Below the pieces are notes generated by a model. It searched no databases. It was not told the origin of the DNA and saw only the letters and a program-made list of their open reading frames with translations. The translations under genes were made by a program, and so were the position numbers. From Allosaccharopolyspora coralli (lineage in GTDB: Bacteria; Actinomycetota; Actinomycetes; Mycobacteriales; Pseudonocardiaceae), in NCBI RefSeq assembly GCF_009664835.1, contig NZ_CP045929.1, positions 2,914,001-2,978,000 on the forward strand: a stretch of 64,000 nt of DNA, read 5' to 3'. Shown here piece after piece: positions 35,101 to 43,270 of the stretch (its first letter is position 1; each line of letters opens with the position of its first letter).

Positions 35101-35330
35101 TCGGGATCCCCTTCGATCTGGGTGACCTCGCCGTCGCGCACGTAGACCTTCTGGCCGCAGCCCACGGCGCAGTAAGGACAGACGGAACGCACCACGTCGT
35201 CGGCGTCCTCGGTGCGCGCGTGCCACTGTCGGGTCTGCTCGGACTGTGCCGAGGCCGACCGGCCGAGCGGGTCGGACCCGGTGAGCTGCCGGTAGACCGG
35301 CCACCCCTCGATCCACTGCCGCAGACCCAT
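32133..35330 (-). CDS. fdhA: Selenocysteine-containing formate dehydrogenase catalytic (alpha) subunit
   Basis: 1065 residues if TGA at 34763-34761 is read as selenocysteine (Sec190). Before it: CPYCAVGCGQ with the [4Fe-4S] cysteines (51-60), RGRLCPKG, and ENQARI; after it: HSATVPGLGTSFGRGGAT, the standard continuation of Mo/W-bisMGD formate dehydrogenases. Later parts include GSNMAECHPVGFQWVMEAKERGAK and the MoCo-binding C-terminal domain. It oxidises formate to CO2. No twin-arginine signal is seen at the N-terminus (MGLRQWIEGWPVYRQ), so it probably faces the cytoplasm. A SECIS-like hairpin follows the TGA, and selB and selA lie directly upstream. Confidence 0.94.
34731..34763 (-). promoter_or_regulatory. 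Selenocysteine codon and SECIS element in fdhA
   Basis: Reading the minus strand: TGA (34763-34761), an 11-nt spacer, stem GGTTCCC (34749-34743), loop GGTCT, stem GGGGACC (34737-34731). The stem pairs over 7 bp with one G-U. The loop matches the GGUCU loop of the E. coli fdhF SECIS, and the 11-nt spacing also agrees with the bacterial type. Confidence 0.85.
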
Positions 35331-35372
35331 CTCGCCCCCTCACCCGGTGCGAGTTCGGAATTCGACTCGACG

Positions 35373-37172
35373 CTACCGCGTGTCCTCGCCCACCGCAGCC
35401 CTCGGCGCGCGGCAGCGTCGAGCGGTGTCGGTGATCCGTTCGGTGATCCCCTGCGCATCGAGCTGTTCCAGCAACGGGATCGCGACACGCCGAGTGGTGT
35501 CCAGCGCCCGTTTCGCCTCGCTGACGCTGAACTCGCCGTCGAGTCCGGCGAGGACTTCCGCCGCTCGGGACAGCGCCCCGGGGCCGAGCACCACGCCGTC
35601 GGCGACGCGCGTGAGCCTGCCGAGTCGCACGGCGGCCGCCAGTTCCTTCGTACCGAGCCCGAATCGGGCCAGTTCCTCGGCCTCCGGGGCGCGGAACGGA
35701 TCCGCGGCGAGCCCGCGCTCCACGATACGAACGGCGTCCTCCACGGCCCGCGGCAACGCGTCCTGCTCGCTCGGACTCCGGACCCGGCCATCCACGACGG
35801 TGAATCCGGCGTTCTCCGCGAGACGGGCGGCGAGATCACGCGAGGGCATGTCGAGCTCGCGGCGGAGTTCGTCGATCGGCATCCCTGCGGCGAGTCCGTG
35901 GTCCGCGTCCCACCGGGTCAGGACGGCCCTCGCACGATCGGCGGTACGTATCCAGGTCTCGGTGTCCACCTGCCACCCCTCGACCTCACTACCCGGGACC
36001 GGGAGGCCCGTCACCCGGAACTCGGCGGCGCGCACCTGCCCCAGCCTCGCGAGCCGATCCTCGGCGAGCGCGGTCACCGGATCACGACGAGCCGCCAACG
36101 CGGCGAGCAACGCTCCGCGGCGGCGCGCGAGCCCTCTGCCGGAGATCGAGGGCGGGTCGACGTCGAGGACGCGAAACCCCGCCGCGATCCGGTGCTCACC
36201 CGGGTCGCGCAACAGCCCCGTGTCGGAGACCCGCAACGGCAGCGACGCCTCCAGCAACAGGCGCGCAGTGTGGGCTCCCAGCGGCCGGACGTGGACGGGC
36301 ACGTCAGCGGTGCCGACGTGCAGGACGAGGTGCCGGTGCAACCGTTCGGGGTCGCAGGCATGCAACGCGACGTCGAACTCGCGCGTACCGCGCCAGCGTT
36401 CGGGCGTGAGTAACGCGTCTCCACGCTCGACCTGCGCCCGGTCCGTCCCGCGCAGGTTCACCGCCACCCGCGCGGTGGCGGCCACCTGCTCCGCGGACTC
36501 ACCGAGCACGTGCAGCCCGCGCACTCGCGCCGGGTGACCGGTGCGCGAGACGACGAGCTCGTCCCCGAGCCTGAGCGTGCCGCCCGCGAGCGTGCCCGTG
36601 GCGACCGTGCCTGCTCCGCGCACGCTGAACACCCGGTCGACCCACAACCGCACGTCGGCGTCGAGGTCCGGTGTGGGCAGGCTCGCGGCCAACGACTCCA
36701 GTTCTTCGTGTAGCCGGTCCAGCCCGAGCCCGGTGCGGGCGCTGACCGCCACGCTCGGCATGTCCGCCAGCGTCGTGCCCGCCAGTTCCGCCAGGGCTCC
36801 GTCCCTCGCCGGTGCGGGATCGGCGATGTCCGCCTTGGTGACCACGAGCAGGCCGTGCCGCACACCGTGGGCGTGTAGTGCGGCGAGATGCTCGGCGGAC
36901 TGCGGCATCCACCCCTCGTCGGCGGCGACCACGAACAACACCGCCGGGGCGGGACCGACCCCGGCCAGCATGTTCGGCACGAATCGTTCGTGGCCCGGGA
37001 CGTCGACGAACGCGAGCGTGCGCCCTCCGGTCGCCGTCCACGCGAAGCCGAGGTCGAGAGTGAGGCCACGGCGGCGTTCCTCGGTCCAACGGTCCGGTTC
37101 CATCCCGGTGAGGGCCCTCACGAGCGCGGATTTGCCGTGGTCGACGTGCCCGGCGGTGGCGATCACGTCCAT
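35373..37172 (-). CDS. selB: Selenocysteine-specific elongation factor SelB
   Basis: 599 residues. EF-Tu-like GTPase with G1 AGHVDHGKSALVRAL (7-21), G3 DVPGHE (about 58-63) and G4 VTKADIAD; domains II-III follow to about 340; the C-terminal 250 residues form winged-helix repeats that bind the SECIS (for example FSVSEAKRALDTTRRVAIPLLEQLDAQGITERI). It delivers Sec-tRNA to the TGA in fdhA, whose start is 42 bp downstream. ATG 37172 overlaps the end of selA by 10 bp. Confidence 0.94.
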   Translation of the reverse strand: MDVIATAGHVDHGKSALVRALTGMEPDRWTEERRRGLTLDLGFAWTATGGRTLAFVDVPGHERFVPNMLAGVGPAPAVLFVVAADEGWMPQSAEHLAALHAHGVRHGLLVVTKADIADPAPARDGALAELAGTTLADMPSVAVSARTGLGLDRLHEELESLAASLPTPDLDADVRLWVDRVFSVRGAGTVATGTLAGGTLRLGDELVVSRTGHPARVRGLHVLGESAEQVAATARVAVNLRGTDRAQVERGDALLTPERWRGTREFDVALHACDPERLHRHLVLHVGTADVPVHVRPLGAHTARLLLEASLPLRVSDTGLLRDPGEHRIAAGFRVLDVDPPSISGRGLARRRGALLAALAARRDPVTALAEDRLARLGQVRAAEFRVTGLPVPGSEVEGWQVDTETWIRTADRARAVLTRWDADHGLAAGMPIDELRRELDMPSRDLAARLAENAGFTVVDGRVRSPSEQDALPRAVEDAVRIVERGLAADPFRAPEAEELARFGLGTKELAAAVRLGRLTRVADGVVLGPGALSRAAEVLAGLDGEFSVSEAKRALDTTRRVAIPLLEQLDAQGITERITDTARRCRAPRAAVGEDTR

Positions 37173-38473
37173 GCCCGGACCGCCTCTGTGAGTAGCTGGT
37201 CCTCGTCAGGGTCGACGCTGCGCAGGTCCAGCAGGCAACGTCCGTCCTCGACCCGGCCCACGACCGGCGGATCACCGCGCCGCAACACCTCGGCGTAGCG
37301 CGCGGGCAGGCTCACCGCCGCACTCGGCAGCTCGACGCCGGGGGCGCCGCCACCGCCGACGGCGGCGATCGAATCCACGCTGTGCGCTTCCACTCCTGCC
37401 GTAACCAGCGTGTCCACTACGGCGAGGACTCGGCGGCGGAGCTCGTCCCGCGAGGTGTTCAGCGCGGCAGGCACGCGAGCGATGGGACCGCGCACCGTCG
37501 CCTCCAAGGCTGCCAGCGTGAGCTTGTCGACGCGCAGCGCCCGCGCCGCCGGGTGCCTGCGCAACCGGTGAATCCAGGACTCGCCCCCGGCGAGCAGGCC
37601 GGCCTGCGGTCCCCCGAGCAGCTTGTCGGCACTCGCGGTCACCACGGCAGCACCTGCCCGGAGCGAGGAAGCGGCGTCAGGTTCGTCCGGCAGCGCCGAA
37701 TGCGCCGTCAACAGACCCGAGCCGATGTCGACCACCAGCGGCGCGGGCAAGGCGGCGAGTTCGGCCACCGCCGGGGCCGAGGTGAAGCCGGTGACCAGGA
37801 AGTTCGACGGGTGTACCTTGAGCACGAAGCCGGTTCGCGGCCCGATCGCCGCCCGGTAGTCCTCCACCGTCGTCCGGTTCGTCGTCCCCACCTCGTGCAG
37901 GTGAGCGCCGGTGGCGGCGAGCAGGTCGGGGATGCGGAAACCGTCGCCGATCTCGACGAGTTCGCCACGGCTGACGACGATCTCCTGCCCGGGAGCGAGC
38001 GCGAGCGCGCACAGGAGCAGCGCCGCGGCGTTGTTGTTGACCACGTGCACGTCGGCGGCCTCGGGCAACGCCGTGCGCAACCCGTCCAATGCGCCTCGTC
38101 CCCGTGGGGACCGGCTGCCTTCCGCGAGGTCGAATTCGATGTCGGTGTGTCCTGCCGCCTCGGTGACCGCGGTGACCGCCGCGTCCGACAACGGAGCACG
38201 CCCCAGGTTCGTGTGCACGAGAACTCCGGTGGCGTTGACGACCGGACGCAGCGAGTTCGCCGACCGTGGCAGGCCCGCGAGCGTGGCCGCCACGACGCCG
38301 TCCGGAGCGATCTCCTGGCGACGGACCAACTCCTGCGCGTCGGAGACGGCTTGCTTCACCAGTCCGCGCCCGAGCCGCTGCACGGCAGCGCGGATGTCGG
38401 GTTGTGCGAGCACGTCGTCGGTGCGCGGCACGAGCCTGCGCTGGTCCCCCGTCGGGTGCCGGTCTTCCGTCAT
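37163..38473 (-). CDS. selA: L-seryl-tRNA(Sec) selenium transferase SelA
   Basis: 436-residue PLP enzyme that converts Ser-tRNA(Sec) to Sec-tRNA(Sec). Family regions: RPVVNATGVLVHTNLGRAPLS (about 70-90), VVNNNAAALLLCALALAPG, SRGELVEIGDGFRIPDLLAATGA, and the PLP lysine in TASADKLLGGPQAG. I place the start at ATG 38473 (MTEDRHPTG); the open frame runs further upstream but is not family-like. Couples into selB by overlap. Confidence 0.93.
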   Translation of the reverse strand: MTEDRHPTGDQRRLVPRTDDVLAQPDIRAAVQRLGRGLVKQAVSDAQELVRRQEIAPDGVVAATLAGLPRSANSLRPVVNATGVLVHTNLGRAPLSDAAVTAVTEAAGHTDIEFDLAEGSRSPRGRGALDGLRTALPEAADVHVVNNNAAALLLCALALAPGQEIVVSRGELVEIGDGFRIPDLLAATGAHLHEVGTTNRTTVEDYRAAIGPRTGFVLKVHPSNFLVTGFTSAPAVAELAALPAPLVVDIGSGLLTAHSALPDEPDAASSLRAGAAVVTASADKLLGGPQAGLLAGGESWIHRLRRHPAARALRVDKLTLAALEATVRGPIARVPAALNTSRDELRRRVLAVVDTLVTAGVEAHSVDSIAAVGGGGAPGVELPSAAVSLPARYAEVLRRGDPPVVGRVEDGRCLLDLRSVDPDEDQLLTEAVRAWT

Positions 38474-38582
38474 GGGCGGCGGCGACGCGGTGTGTCGAGG
38501 CTGGCGGTCATGACCCCATGCTGCCAAGTCGTCCCGCCCGCCGCGAGGAGAACTGCGACGGGCGGTCCATTGTGGAACTCGA

Positions 38583-38915
38583 TCAGCGGCCGACGGCCTT
38601 CTCCAGCTCCGCCTTGCTCATCTTGGAGCGACCCGCGACCTTCTGCTTCCTGGCGTCCTCGTACAGCTGCTGTTTCGTCCGTCCGCCTGGCCCGTACCGG
38701 TTACCCGAGCGGATCCCGCCCCGCCGCTGCGGTGAGATGTCCTCGGTGGCGACCGCACTACGCTGCCGTGCCTGTCCCTGCTGCGCCCGGTCCTTGTTCA
38801 CAGTGCGCGCGGCGATCTCCTCGGCGCGCCCCTCGCTGGAGCCACGCTGCTTGGTGGACTCCTTGATGTGCTGGTACTGACGTTCCTGCTTTCGGTTCCA
38901 CGTCGGCTGCGGCAC
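38583..38915 (-). CDS. Small charged protein with a C-terminal Rho-N/SAP-like motif
   Basis: 110 residues, strongly charged: QPTWNRKQERQYQHIKESTK, a Gln/Arg-rich middle (NKDRAQQGQARQRSAV), and a C-terminus TKQQLYEDARKQKVAGRSKM and SKAELEKAVGR resembling the Rho N-terminal/SAP helix pair that binds nucleic acid. Such proteins are often labelled plasmid stabilization protein without evidence. GTG 38915 has GGAGG upstream; an earlier in-frame GTG sits on that ribosome-binding site. It lies between selD and selA but has no known role in selenium metabolism. Confidence 0.65.
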   Translation of the reverse strand: MPQPTWNRKQERQYQHIKESTKQRGSSEGRAEEIAARTVNKDRAQQGQARQRSAVATEDISPQRRGGIRSGNRYGPGGRTKQQLYEDARKQKVAGRSKMSKAELEKAVGR

Positions 38916-39147
38916 CGTCGTCACCTCCCGGCATGTACGTCTCGTCGGCCGTATCGGGTGCGCGAATCGATCTGCGTCGGCCCGAAGCTCAGCTCGCGGC
39001 TGCGAACCCTCCGGTGGCCGGTCTGCACAGCCGGCGGAAGAACCGTCGGCGCACCGTTCCTGACCACAACCTCTCTTCGCGCGACCTCTCAGTCCTACCC
39101 GAAGCGCCACGCCCGTACACATCCGCTCGGCGGTTCGCCAGGCACGC

Positions 39148-40182
39148 TCAGCGCACCACGAGTGGGTGTTCCCCGGGCGCACGCAGCTCCCCGATGACCG
39201 GTGCTCCCGGAATCTCCCCAGCTACGAGCAGGCCGCCGGAAGTCTGCGCATCAGCGAGCAGCAGCGCGTCCTCCTCCCCCACGGTCATGTCGGCGTCCGG
39301 CCGAACCCAGTCGAGATTGCGTCTGGTCCCGCCGCTGACCTGCCCGTCGCGTACGGCCGGGCGGGCGCCGTCCAGGTAGGGCACCGCGTTGGCGTCGATC
39401 ACCACCGTCACCCCGCTCGCGCGGGCCAGCTTGAGTGCGTGCCCGAGTAGCCCGAAGCCCGTCACGTCGGTGGCGCAGACGATGCCCGCGGCCACGGCGG
39501 CCCGCGAGGCGTCCGCGTTCAACGTCGTCATGGTGTCCACGGCTGCGGCCGAGTATCGACCGGTGGCCTTGTGGGCTGTGTTGAGCACTCCGATGCCGAG
39601 CGGTTTCGTCAAGGACAACGGTGTTCCCGGTCGCCCGGCGTCGTTGCGCAGCAACCGGTCCGGGTCGGCGATTCCCGTCACCGCCAGCCCGTACTTCGGC
39701 TCCGGGTCGTCGACACTGTGGCCGCCGGCGAGGTGACAGCCCGCCGTGGTGCACACCTCGAGCCCGCCGCGCAGCACCTCGGTAGCCAGGTCGAACGGCA
39801 GCACCTCACGCGGCCAGCCGAGCAGGTTCACCGCCACCACCGGTCTCGCACCCATCGCGTACACGTCGGAGAGCGCGTTCGCTGCGGCGATCCGTCCCCA
39901 GTCGAACGGGTCGTCGACGACCGGGGTGAAGAAGTCGGTCGTCGCGACGACGGCGGTGCCGTCGCCGATCCGCACCGCAGCGGCGTCGTCCCCCGCGTCG
40001 AGCCCCACCAGCAGCTCCCCTTGCGCGTCGGGGGGCGTGCCGACAGCGAGTGTGGCGACCATGCTCTCCAACTCACCCGGGGGAATCTTGCAGGCGCAGC
40101 CGCCGCCGTGGGCGTACTGAGTCAGCCGATGTCCCATCATCAACATCATGCAGCAACCGCCCGAGGTGCGCTCGGTTCGCAT
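39148..40182 (-). CDS. selD: Selenophosphate synthase SelD (Cys form)
   Basis: 344 residues. Makes selenophosphate from selenide and ATP. The active site reads YAHGGGCACKIPP: Cys29 and Lys32 correspond to E. coli Cys17 and Lys20, so this SelD does not itself need selenocysteine. Downstream marks: TTDFFTPVVDDPFDWGRIAAANALSDVYAMGA and CTTAGCHLAGGHSVDDPEPKYGLAVTG. The start is uncertain: ATG 40182 is used, but ATGs within MMLMMGHRLTQ closer to the active site are possible and none has a strong ribosome-binding site. Divergent from the tRNA-Sec gene 31 bp away. Confidence 0.92.
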   Translation of the reverse strand: MRTERTSGGCCMMLMMGHRLTQYAHGGGCACKIPPGELESMVATLAVGTPPDAQGELLVGLDAGDDAAAVRIGDGTAVVATTDFFTPVVDDPFDWGRIAAANALSDVYAMGARPVVAVNLLGWPREVLPFDLATEVLRGGLEVCTTAGCHLAGGHSVDDPEPKYGLAVTGIADPDRLLRNDAGRPGTPLSLTKPLGIGVLNTAHKATGRYSAAAVDTMTTLNADASRAAVAAGIVCATDVTGFGLLGHALKLARASGVTVVIDANAVPYLDGARPAVRDGQVSGGTRRNLDWVRPDADMTVGEEDALLLADAQTSGGLLVAGEIPGAPVIGELRAPGEHPLVVR

Positions 40183-40213
40183 CCTGTGATGGGCTGCTGC
40201 CCAGTGTGCGCGA

Positions 40214-40308
40214 GGAGGCGTATCCGGCCTGGTGACCGGCGCGGCCTTCAAAGCCGTTGAACGGCAGGTTCTGCCGTTGGCGGGTTCGATTCCCGTCCGC
40301 CTCCGCCA
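40214..40308 (+). tRNA. selC: tRNA-Sec (anticodon TCA)
   Basis: 95 bases including an encoded CCA (40306-40308). Acceptor arms GGAGGCG (40214-40220) and CGCCTCC before discriminator G40305; anticodon TCA at 40248-40250 in loop CTTCAAA with stem CGGC/GCCG; a long variable arm AACGGCAG-GTT-CTGCCGTT; T-loop TTCGATT. The long variable and D arms and the TCA anticodon identify selenocysteine tRNA. It completes selA, selB, selC and selD within 5 kb. Confidence 0.96.
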
Positions 40309-40343
40309 CGCGGCTCCTAGCTCTCGTGTCGTGTCAGCGAAGC

Positions 40344-40414
40344 CGCTGAGCGGCACGCCTGCGGGTTCTCAGCGTCCTCCTCGTGAGGGACAGCGGTTCC
40401 GCTGCCACGGAACC
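40344..40414 (+). other. Two small hairpins after selC
   Basis: CGCTGAG (40344-40350) pairs with CTCAGCG (40368-40374), and GGTTCCG (40395-40401) pairs with CGGAACC (40408-40414) across a 6-nt loop. They lie in the 183-bp gap between tRNA-Sec and the methyltransferase gene and could end the tRNA transcript. There is no T-run, so this is tentative. Confidence 0.3.
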
Positions 40415-40491
40415 TTCAGCGACGAGCGCTCTCCCACCGATCACGGCGGCGGGGGTGATCACTGAGCAGCGAGACCGCTACGGTGCGCCAC

Positions 40492-41346
40492 ATGGCATCG
40501 CAGGCATCCAGTGCCCAAGGGACCGGCGCCCCCGTCGAGCTCGACGGGATCGACACGAACGAGCCGAGCATCGCGCGCAGCTACGACGCAGTGCTCGGCG
40601 GCAAGGACAACTACGCCATCGACCGCGAAGTGCGGGACCAGTTGCTGACGGTCGCTCCCGAGCTCGGCGCCCTGGCGCGCGACAACCGTGCCTTCCTCAT
40701 TCGCGCCACCCGATTCCTGGCGGCGACCGCAGGCATCGAGCAGTTCCTCGACTGCGGCTCCGGCCTGCCCACGGCCGAGAACACCCACGACGCCGCTCGG
40801 CGCGTCAACGTGGACGCCCGTGTCGTCTATGTCGACAACGACGCAGTCTGCGCCGCACACGGGCGCGCGCTGCTCGACGACCAGGATCACGTGCGTTTCG
40901 TCGAAGCCGACCTCGCCGCGCCTCAGCGGCTGCTGTCCGACCCCACGGTCCGGACCACACTCGACCTCGACCGGCCACTGGCGCTGTATCAGGTGGGCAC
41001 GCTGCACCACCTGCCCGACGAGGACGACCCCGCCGCGATCATGGCCGAGTACATCGACGCGCTGCCGGCCGGCTCCTACGTCGTGCTCAGCCACTTCTTC
41101 CACCCAGGAGAGGCCGAGCCGGAACTCTCGGCGCTGGCCACGCGCCTGGAGGCCACCTTCCTGCACAGCCCGATGGGCACGGGCCGGTTTCGCACCCACG
41201 ACGAGATCGCCGCCTATCTCGACGGACTCGACCTGCTGCCACCCGGGCTGGTGTATCTCAACGACTGGTGGCCGGACGGCCCGCAGCCGACCCAGCTCGA
41301 CCCGGTCCGCAACCTCATGATCGGCGCCGTCGGCATCAAGCGCTGA
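40492..41346 (+). CDS. S-adenosyl methyltransferase (DUF574 family)
   Basis: 284 residues of the actinobacterial S-adenosyl methyltransferase family formerly DUF574: the start ELDGIDTNEPSIARSYDAVLGGKDNYAIDREV, ARDNRAFLIRATRFLA, FLDCGSGLPTAENTHDAA (SAM motif I), VVYVDNDAVCAAHGRALL, and LALYQVGTLHHLPDEDDP. This family is expanded in actinomycetes, usually with no assigned substrate. Start ATG 40492, with GTG 40483 as alternative. It ends five bases before hairpin copy 2. Confidence 0.86.
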   Translation: MASQASSAQGTGAPVELDGIDTNEPSIARSYDAVLGGKDNYAIDREVRDQLLTVAPELGALARDNRAFLIRATRFLAATAGIEQFLDCGSGLPTAENTHDAARRVNVDARVVYVDNDAVCAAHGRALLDDQDHVRFVEADLAAPQRLLSDPTVRTTLDLDRPLALYQVGTLHHLPDEDDPAAIMAEYIDALPAGSYVVLSHFFHPGEAEPELSALATRLEATFLHSPMGTGRFRTHDEIAAYLDGLDLLPPGLVYLNDWWPDGPQPTQLDPVRNLMIGAVGIKR

Positions 41347-41350
41347 ACGT

Positions 41351-41396
41351 AGCGTGAGTCTTTTTGGTGGCTATAGCAACCAAAAAGACTCACGCT
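41351..41396. terminator. GCTATAGC hairpin terminator, copy 2
   Basis: 46-bp near-perfect palindrome, arms AGCGTGAGTCTTTTTGGTGGC / GCAACCAAAAAGACTCACGCT around TATA, with one mismatched pair. It begins 5 bp after the stop of the methyltransferase gene and ends 11 bp before the stop of the convergent ferredoxin reductase gene. Confidence 0.82.
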
Positions 41397-41406
41397 GCTC
41401 GGCCGG

Positions 41407-42594
41407 TCACGACGCCACGGTGACCAGCCCCGGCCGGGTCAGTTGCCGGCGGGCCCGTCCGAATCCCCGCGGCGAGTTGAAAGCGAGCAACCCCACGGGT
41501 TGCCCGTCGCGCTCGTACTGGGCGAGGAAGCACCGATCGTCGACCGCGCCCTCCAGGATGCGCACGTCGTCTTCGGGGTGGACGAAACCGGTGAACTGGA
41601 TGCGCACACCGTATTGATCCGACCAGAAGTAGGGCAGGTCGTCGTGGCGCTCGACCGTGCTCCCGGCGAGCAGGTTTCCGACGGCCACCCGAGGTTGCTT
41701 CATCGCACTGCTCCAGTGCTCGATGCGTGCCGTACGGCCGAGATCCTGCCGGTGGCAGCGCGCCACGTCTCCGACGCCGACGACGTTCGGCAGGTCGGTC
41801 ACCCCGCCCGCGTCGCACAGCACCCCGTCCTGAACGCCCACGCCGGAACCGGCGAGCCACCCCGTGTTGGGTTCGACCCCGATTCCGGTGACGACGACGT
41901 CGGCGGGCAGGTGTTCCCCTGTGGACAGATCCAGACCCACGACCCGCCCGAAGGAGGTACACAGTCGGTCCACGCCTACCCCGAACCGCACGTCGACACC
42001 GTGTTCGCCGTGCAGCTGTGCGCAGACCGCGGCCATCTCCTGCCCGAGAGCGCGCGCCAACGGCAGCTCGGCGGCCTCGACGAGCGCGACGTCCAGTCCC
42101 AGCTTCCGGCACGACGAGGCGACCTCGGCGCCGATGAATCCCGCGCCGACGACGACCACCCGCGGCCTCCCGTGCGTCAGTTCGTCGCGTAGCCCCACCG
42201 CGTCCTGCAGGGTGCGCAGGGCGTACACACCCTCCACATCGGAGGCCCCTGGAAGTTGTCGCACCGATGCACCGGTCGCGGCCACCACCCCGTCGGTGCG
42301 GACGTGAGCGCCGCTGACCAGCTCGAGACACGCGTCGGACGGGCGAAGTCGTGCGACGGGGTCGCCGAGTATCCACTCGGCCTCCAGGTCGTCGTAGTCG
42401 GACTGCTCACCCAGCGCCAGCTGATGTTGGTCCGCATCGCCCACGAGAAAGTCCTTCGACAGCGGAGGCCGATCGTAAGGTGGATGCACCTCGGCTCCGA
42501 CCATCACGAGACGCCCGTCGAATCCTTGCGAACGCAGCTGCTGAGCGGTGGAAAATCCCGCCAACGACGTGCCGACGACCGCGATCGTCCTCAT
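41407..42594 (-). CDS. FAD-dependent ferredoxin reductase of the Rieske oxygenase system
   Basis: 395 residues of the oxygenase-coupled NADH-ferredoxin reductase family. FAD motif IAVVGTSLAGFSTAQQLRSQGF (4-25), PPYDRPPLSKDFL (about 41-53), NADH motif VVVVGAGFIGAEVAS (about 143-157), the second FAD site GVGDVARCHRQDLG, and a C-terminal reductase domain with WSDQYGVRIQFTG. ATG 42594 follows GGAGG; upstream in-frame sequence belongs to the ferredoxin gene region. It pairs with the Rieske ferredoxin 17 bp upstream and likely powers the betaine oxygenase at 47656-48774. Confidence 0.86.
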   Translation of the reverse strand: MRTIAVVGTSLAGFSTAQQLRSQGFDGRLVMVGAEVHPPYDRPPLSKDFLVGDADQHQLALGEQSDYDDLEAEWILGDPVARLRPSDACLELVSGAHVRTDGVVAATGASVRQLPGASDVEGVYALRTLQDAVGLRDELTHGRPRVVVVGAGFIGAEVASSCRKLGLDVALVEAAELPLARALGQEMAAVCAQLHGEHGVDVRFGVGVDRLCTSFGRVVGLDLSTGEHLPADVVVTGIGVEPNTGWLAGSGVGVQDGVLCDAGGVTDLPNVVGVGDVARCHRQDLGRTARIEHWSSAMKQPRVAVGNLLAGSTVERHDDLPYFWSDQYGVRIQFTGFVHPEDDVRILEGAVDDRCFLAQYERDGQPVGLLAFNSPRGFGRARRQLTRPGLVTVAS

Positions 42595-42611
42595 GCGACT
42601 TCCTCCGCTCC

Positions 42612-42926
42612 CTATTCGAGAGCCGGCACGGCGACGTGCACGTAGACGAGCCCGTCCTCGACCGTGACCGGATGCGTGCGGACCGGCCGCTTCGCGGGCA
42701 GGCACGTCGGGACTCCGGTGCGCAGGTCGAAAAAAGCCGCGTGCAAGGGACATTCGACGAAGCAGCCCTCCAGGAACCCGTCGGAGAGCGAGGCGTCCTG
42801 GTGGGTGCAGGTGTCGTCCACCGCGTAGTACTCGCCGTCGGCGTTGAACACGGCGACGGGGACGTCAGCGTGGATGCGGACGGACTCACCGGGCGGCAGC
42901 TCCTCGGTACGACAGGCAACGAACAT
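42612..42926 (-). CDS. Rieske [2Fe-2S] ferredoxin
   Basis: 104 residues with cluster ligands C40-T-H42 and C59-P-L-H62, in the pattern CTHQDASLSDGFLEG...CPLHAAFFD. ATG 42926 has GAGGAGG upstream; the longer frame runs into the regulatory region. Electron carrier between the flavin reductase just downstream and an oxygenase. It is read away from mscR across a 344-bp regulatory gap. Biphenyl-type ferredoxins look alike, so partner choice is inferred from the neighbouring Rieske oxygenase. Confidence 0.9.
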   Translation of the reverse strand: MFVACRTEELPPGESVRIHADVPVAVFNADGEYYAVDDTCTHQDASLSDGFLEGCFVECPLHAAFFDLRTGVPTCLPAKRPVRTHPVTVEDGLVYVHVAVPALE

Positions 42927-42937
42927 GACCCCTCCTC

Positions 42938-43200
42938 GTGTTGCGGATAACCCAACGGGGCGCGCTATACGCAACACAATCCCTGAGTGCCCAGAGGCCG
43001 TCAAGAGGCGGTGCCGATTGATTCAACGCTGGCCGATCAGGACTTTTCCACCGTATGAGCGCAAGAACGGCTCGACGCGGACACGTCGTCGCCGTACTCG
43101 ACAGTAGCCCGGAGTCACATCGTCAACACCCCTTGACAGCACTCCCCGGTGCTCTCCATCGTGTTTCACATCGGGCAACCCTTCGCGCATCGCGCAACAC
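42938..43200. promoter_or_regulatory. Divergent control region with GTGTTGCG repeats
   Basis: The 344-bp gap between the Rieske ferredoxin gene and mscR. It holds GTGTTGCGGATAACC at 42938-42952 (+), GTGTTGCGTATAGCG on the minus strand of 42963-42977, and GTGTTGCGCGATGCG on the minus strand of 43186-43200; a weaker GTGTTTCACATCGGG is at 43161-43175. The first two form a 40-bp inverted pair just upstream of the ferredoxin start. They look like binding sites of one unidentified regulator. No gene is seen in the gap. Confidence 0.5.
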
Positions 43201-43270
43201 AGCCCGGGTGATCCTCAACTTCTCCACCCCACCGAACTCCGCGGCGCTGCGTGCCGGAGAGGAGAGATCT

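Noticed and set aside
41354-41617. Small open frame starting MSLFGGYSNQK
   Set aside because: Its first residues are the translated hairpin element, and a similar peptide is read from copy 1; it is antisense to the ferredoxin reductase gene.
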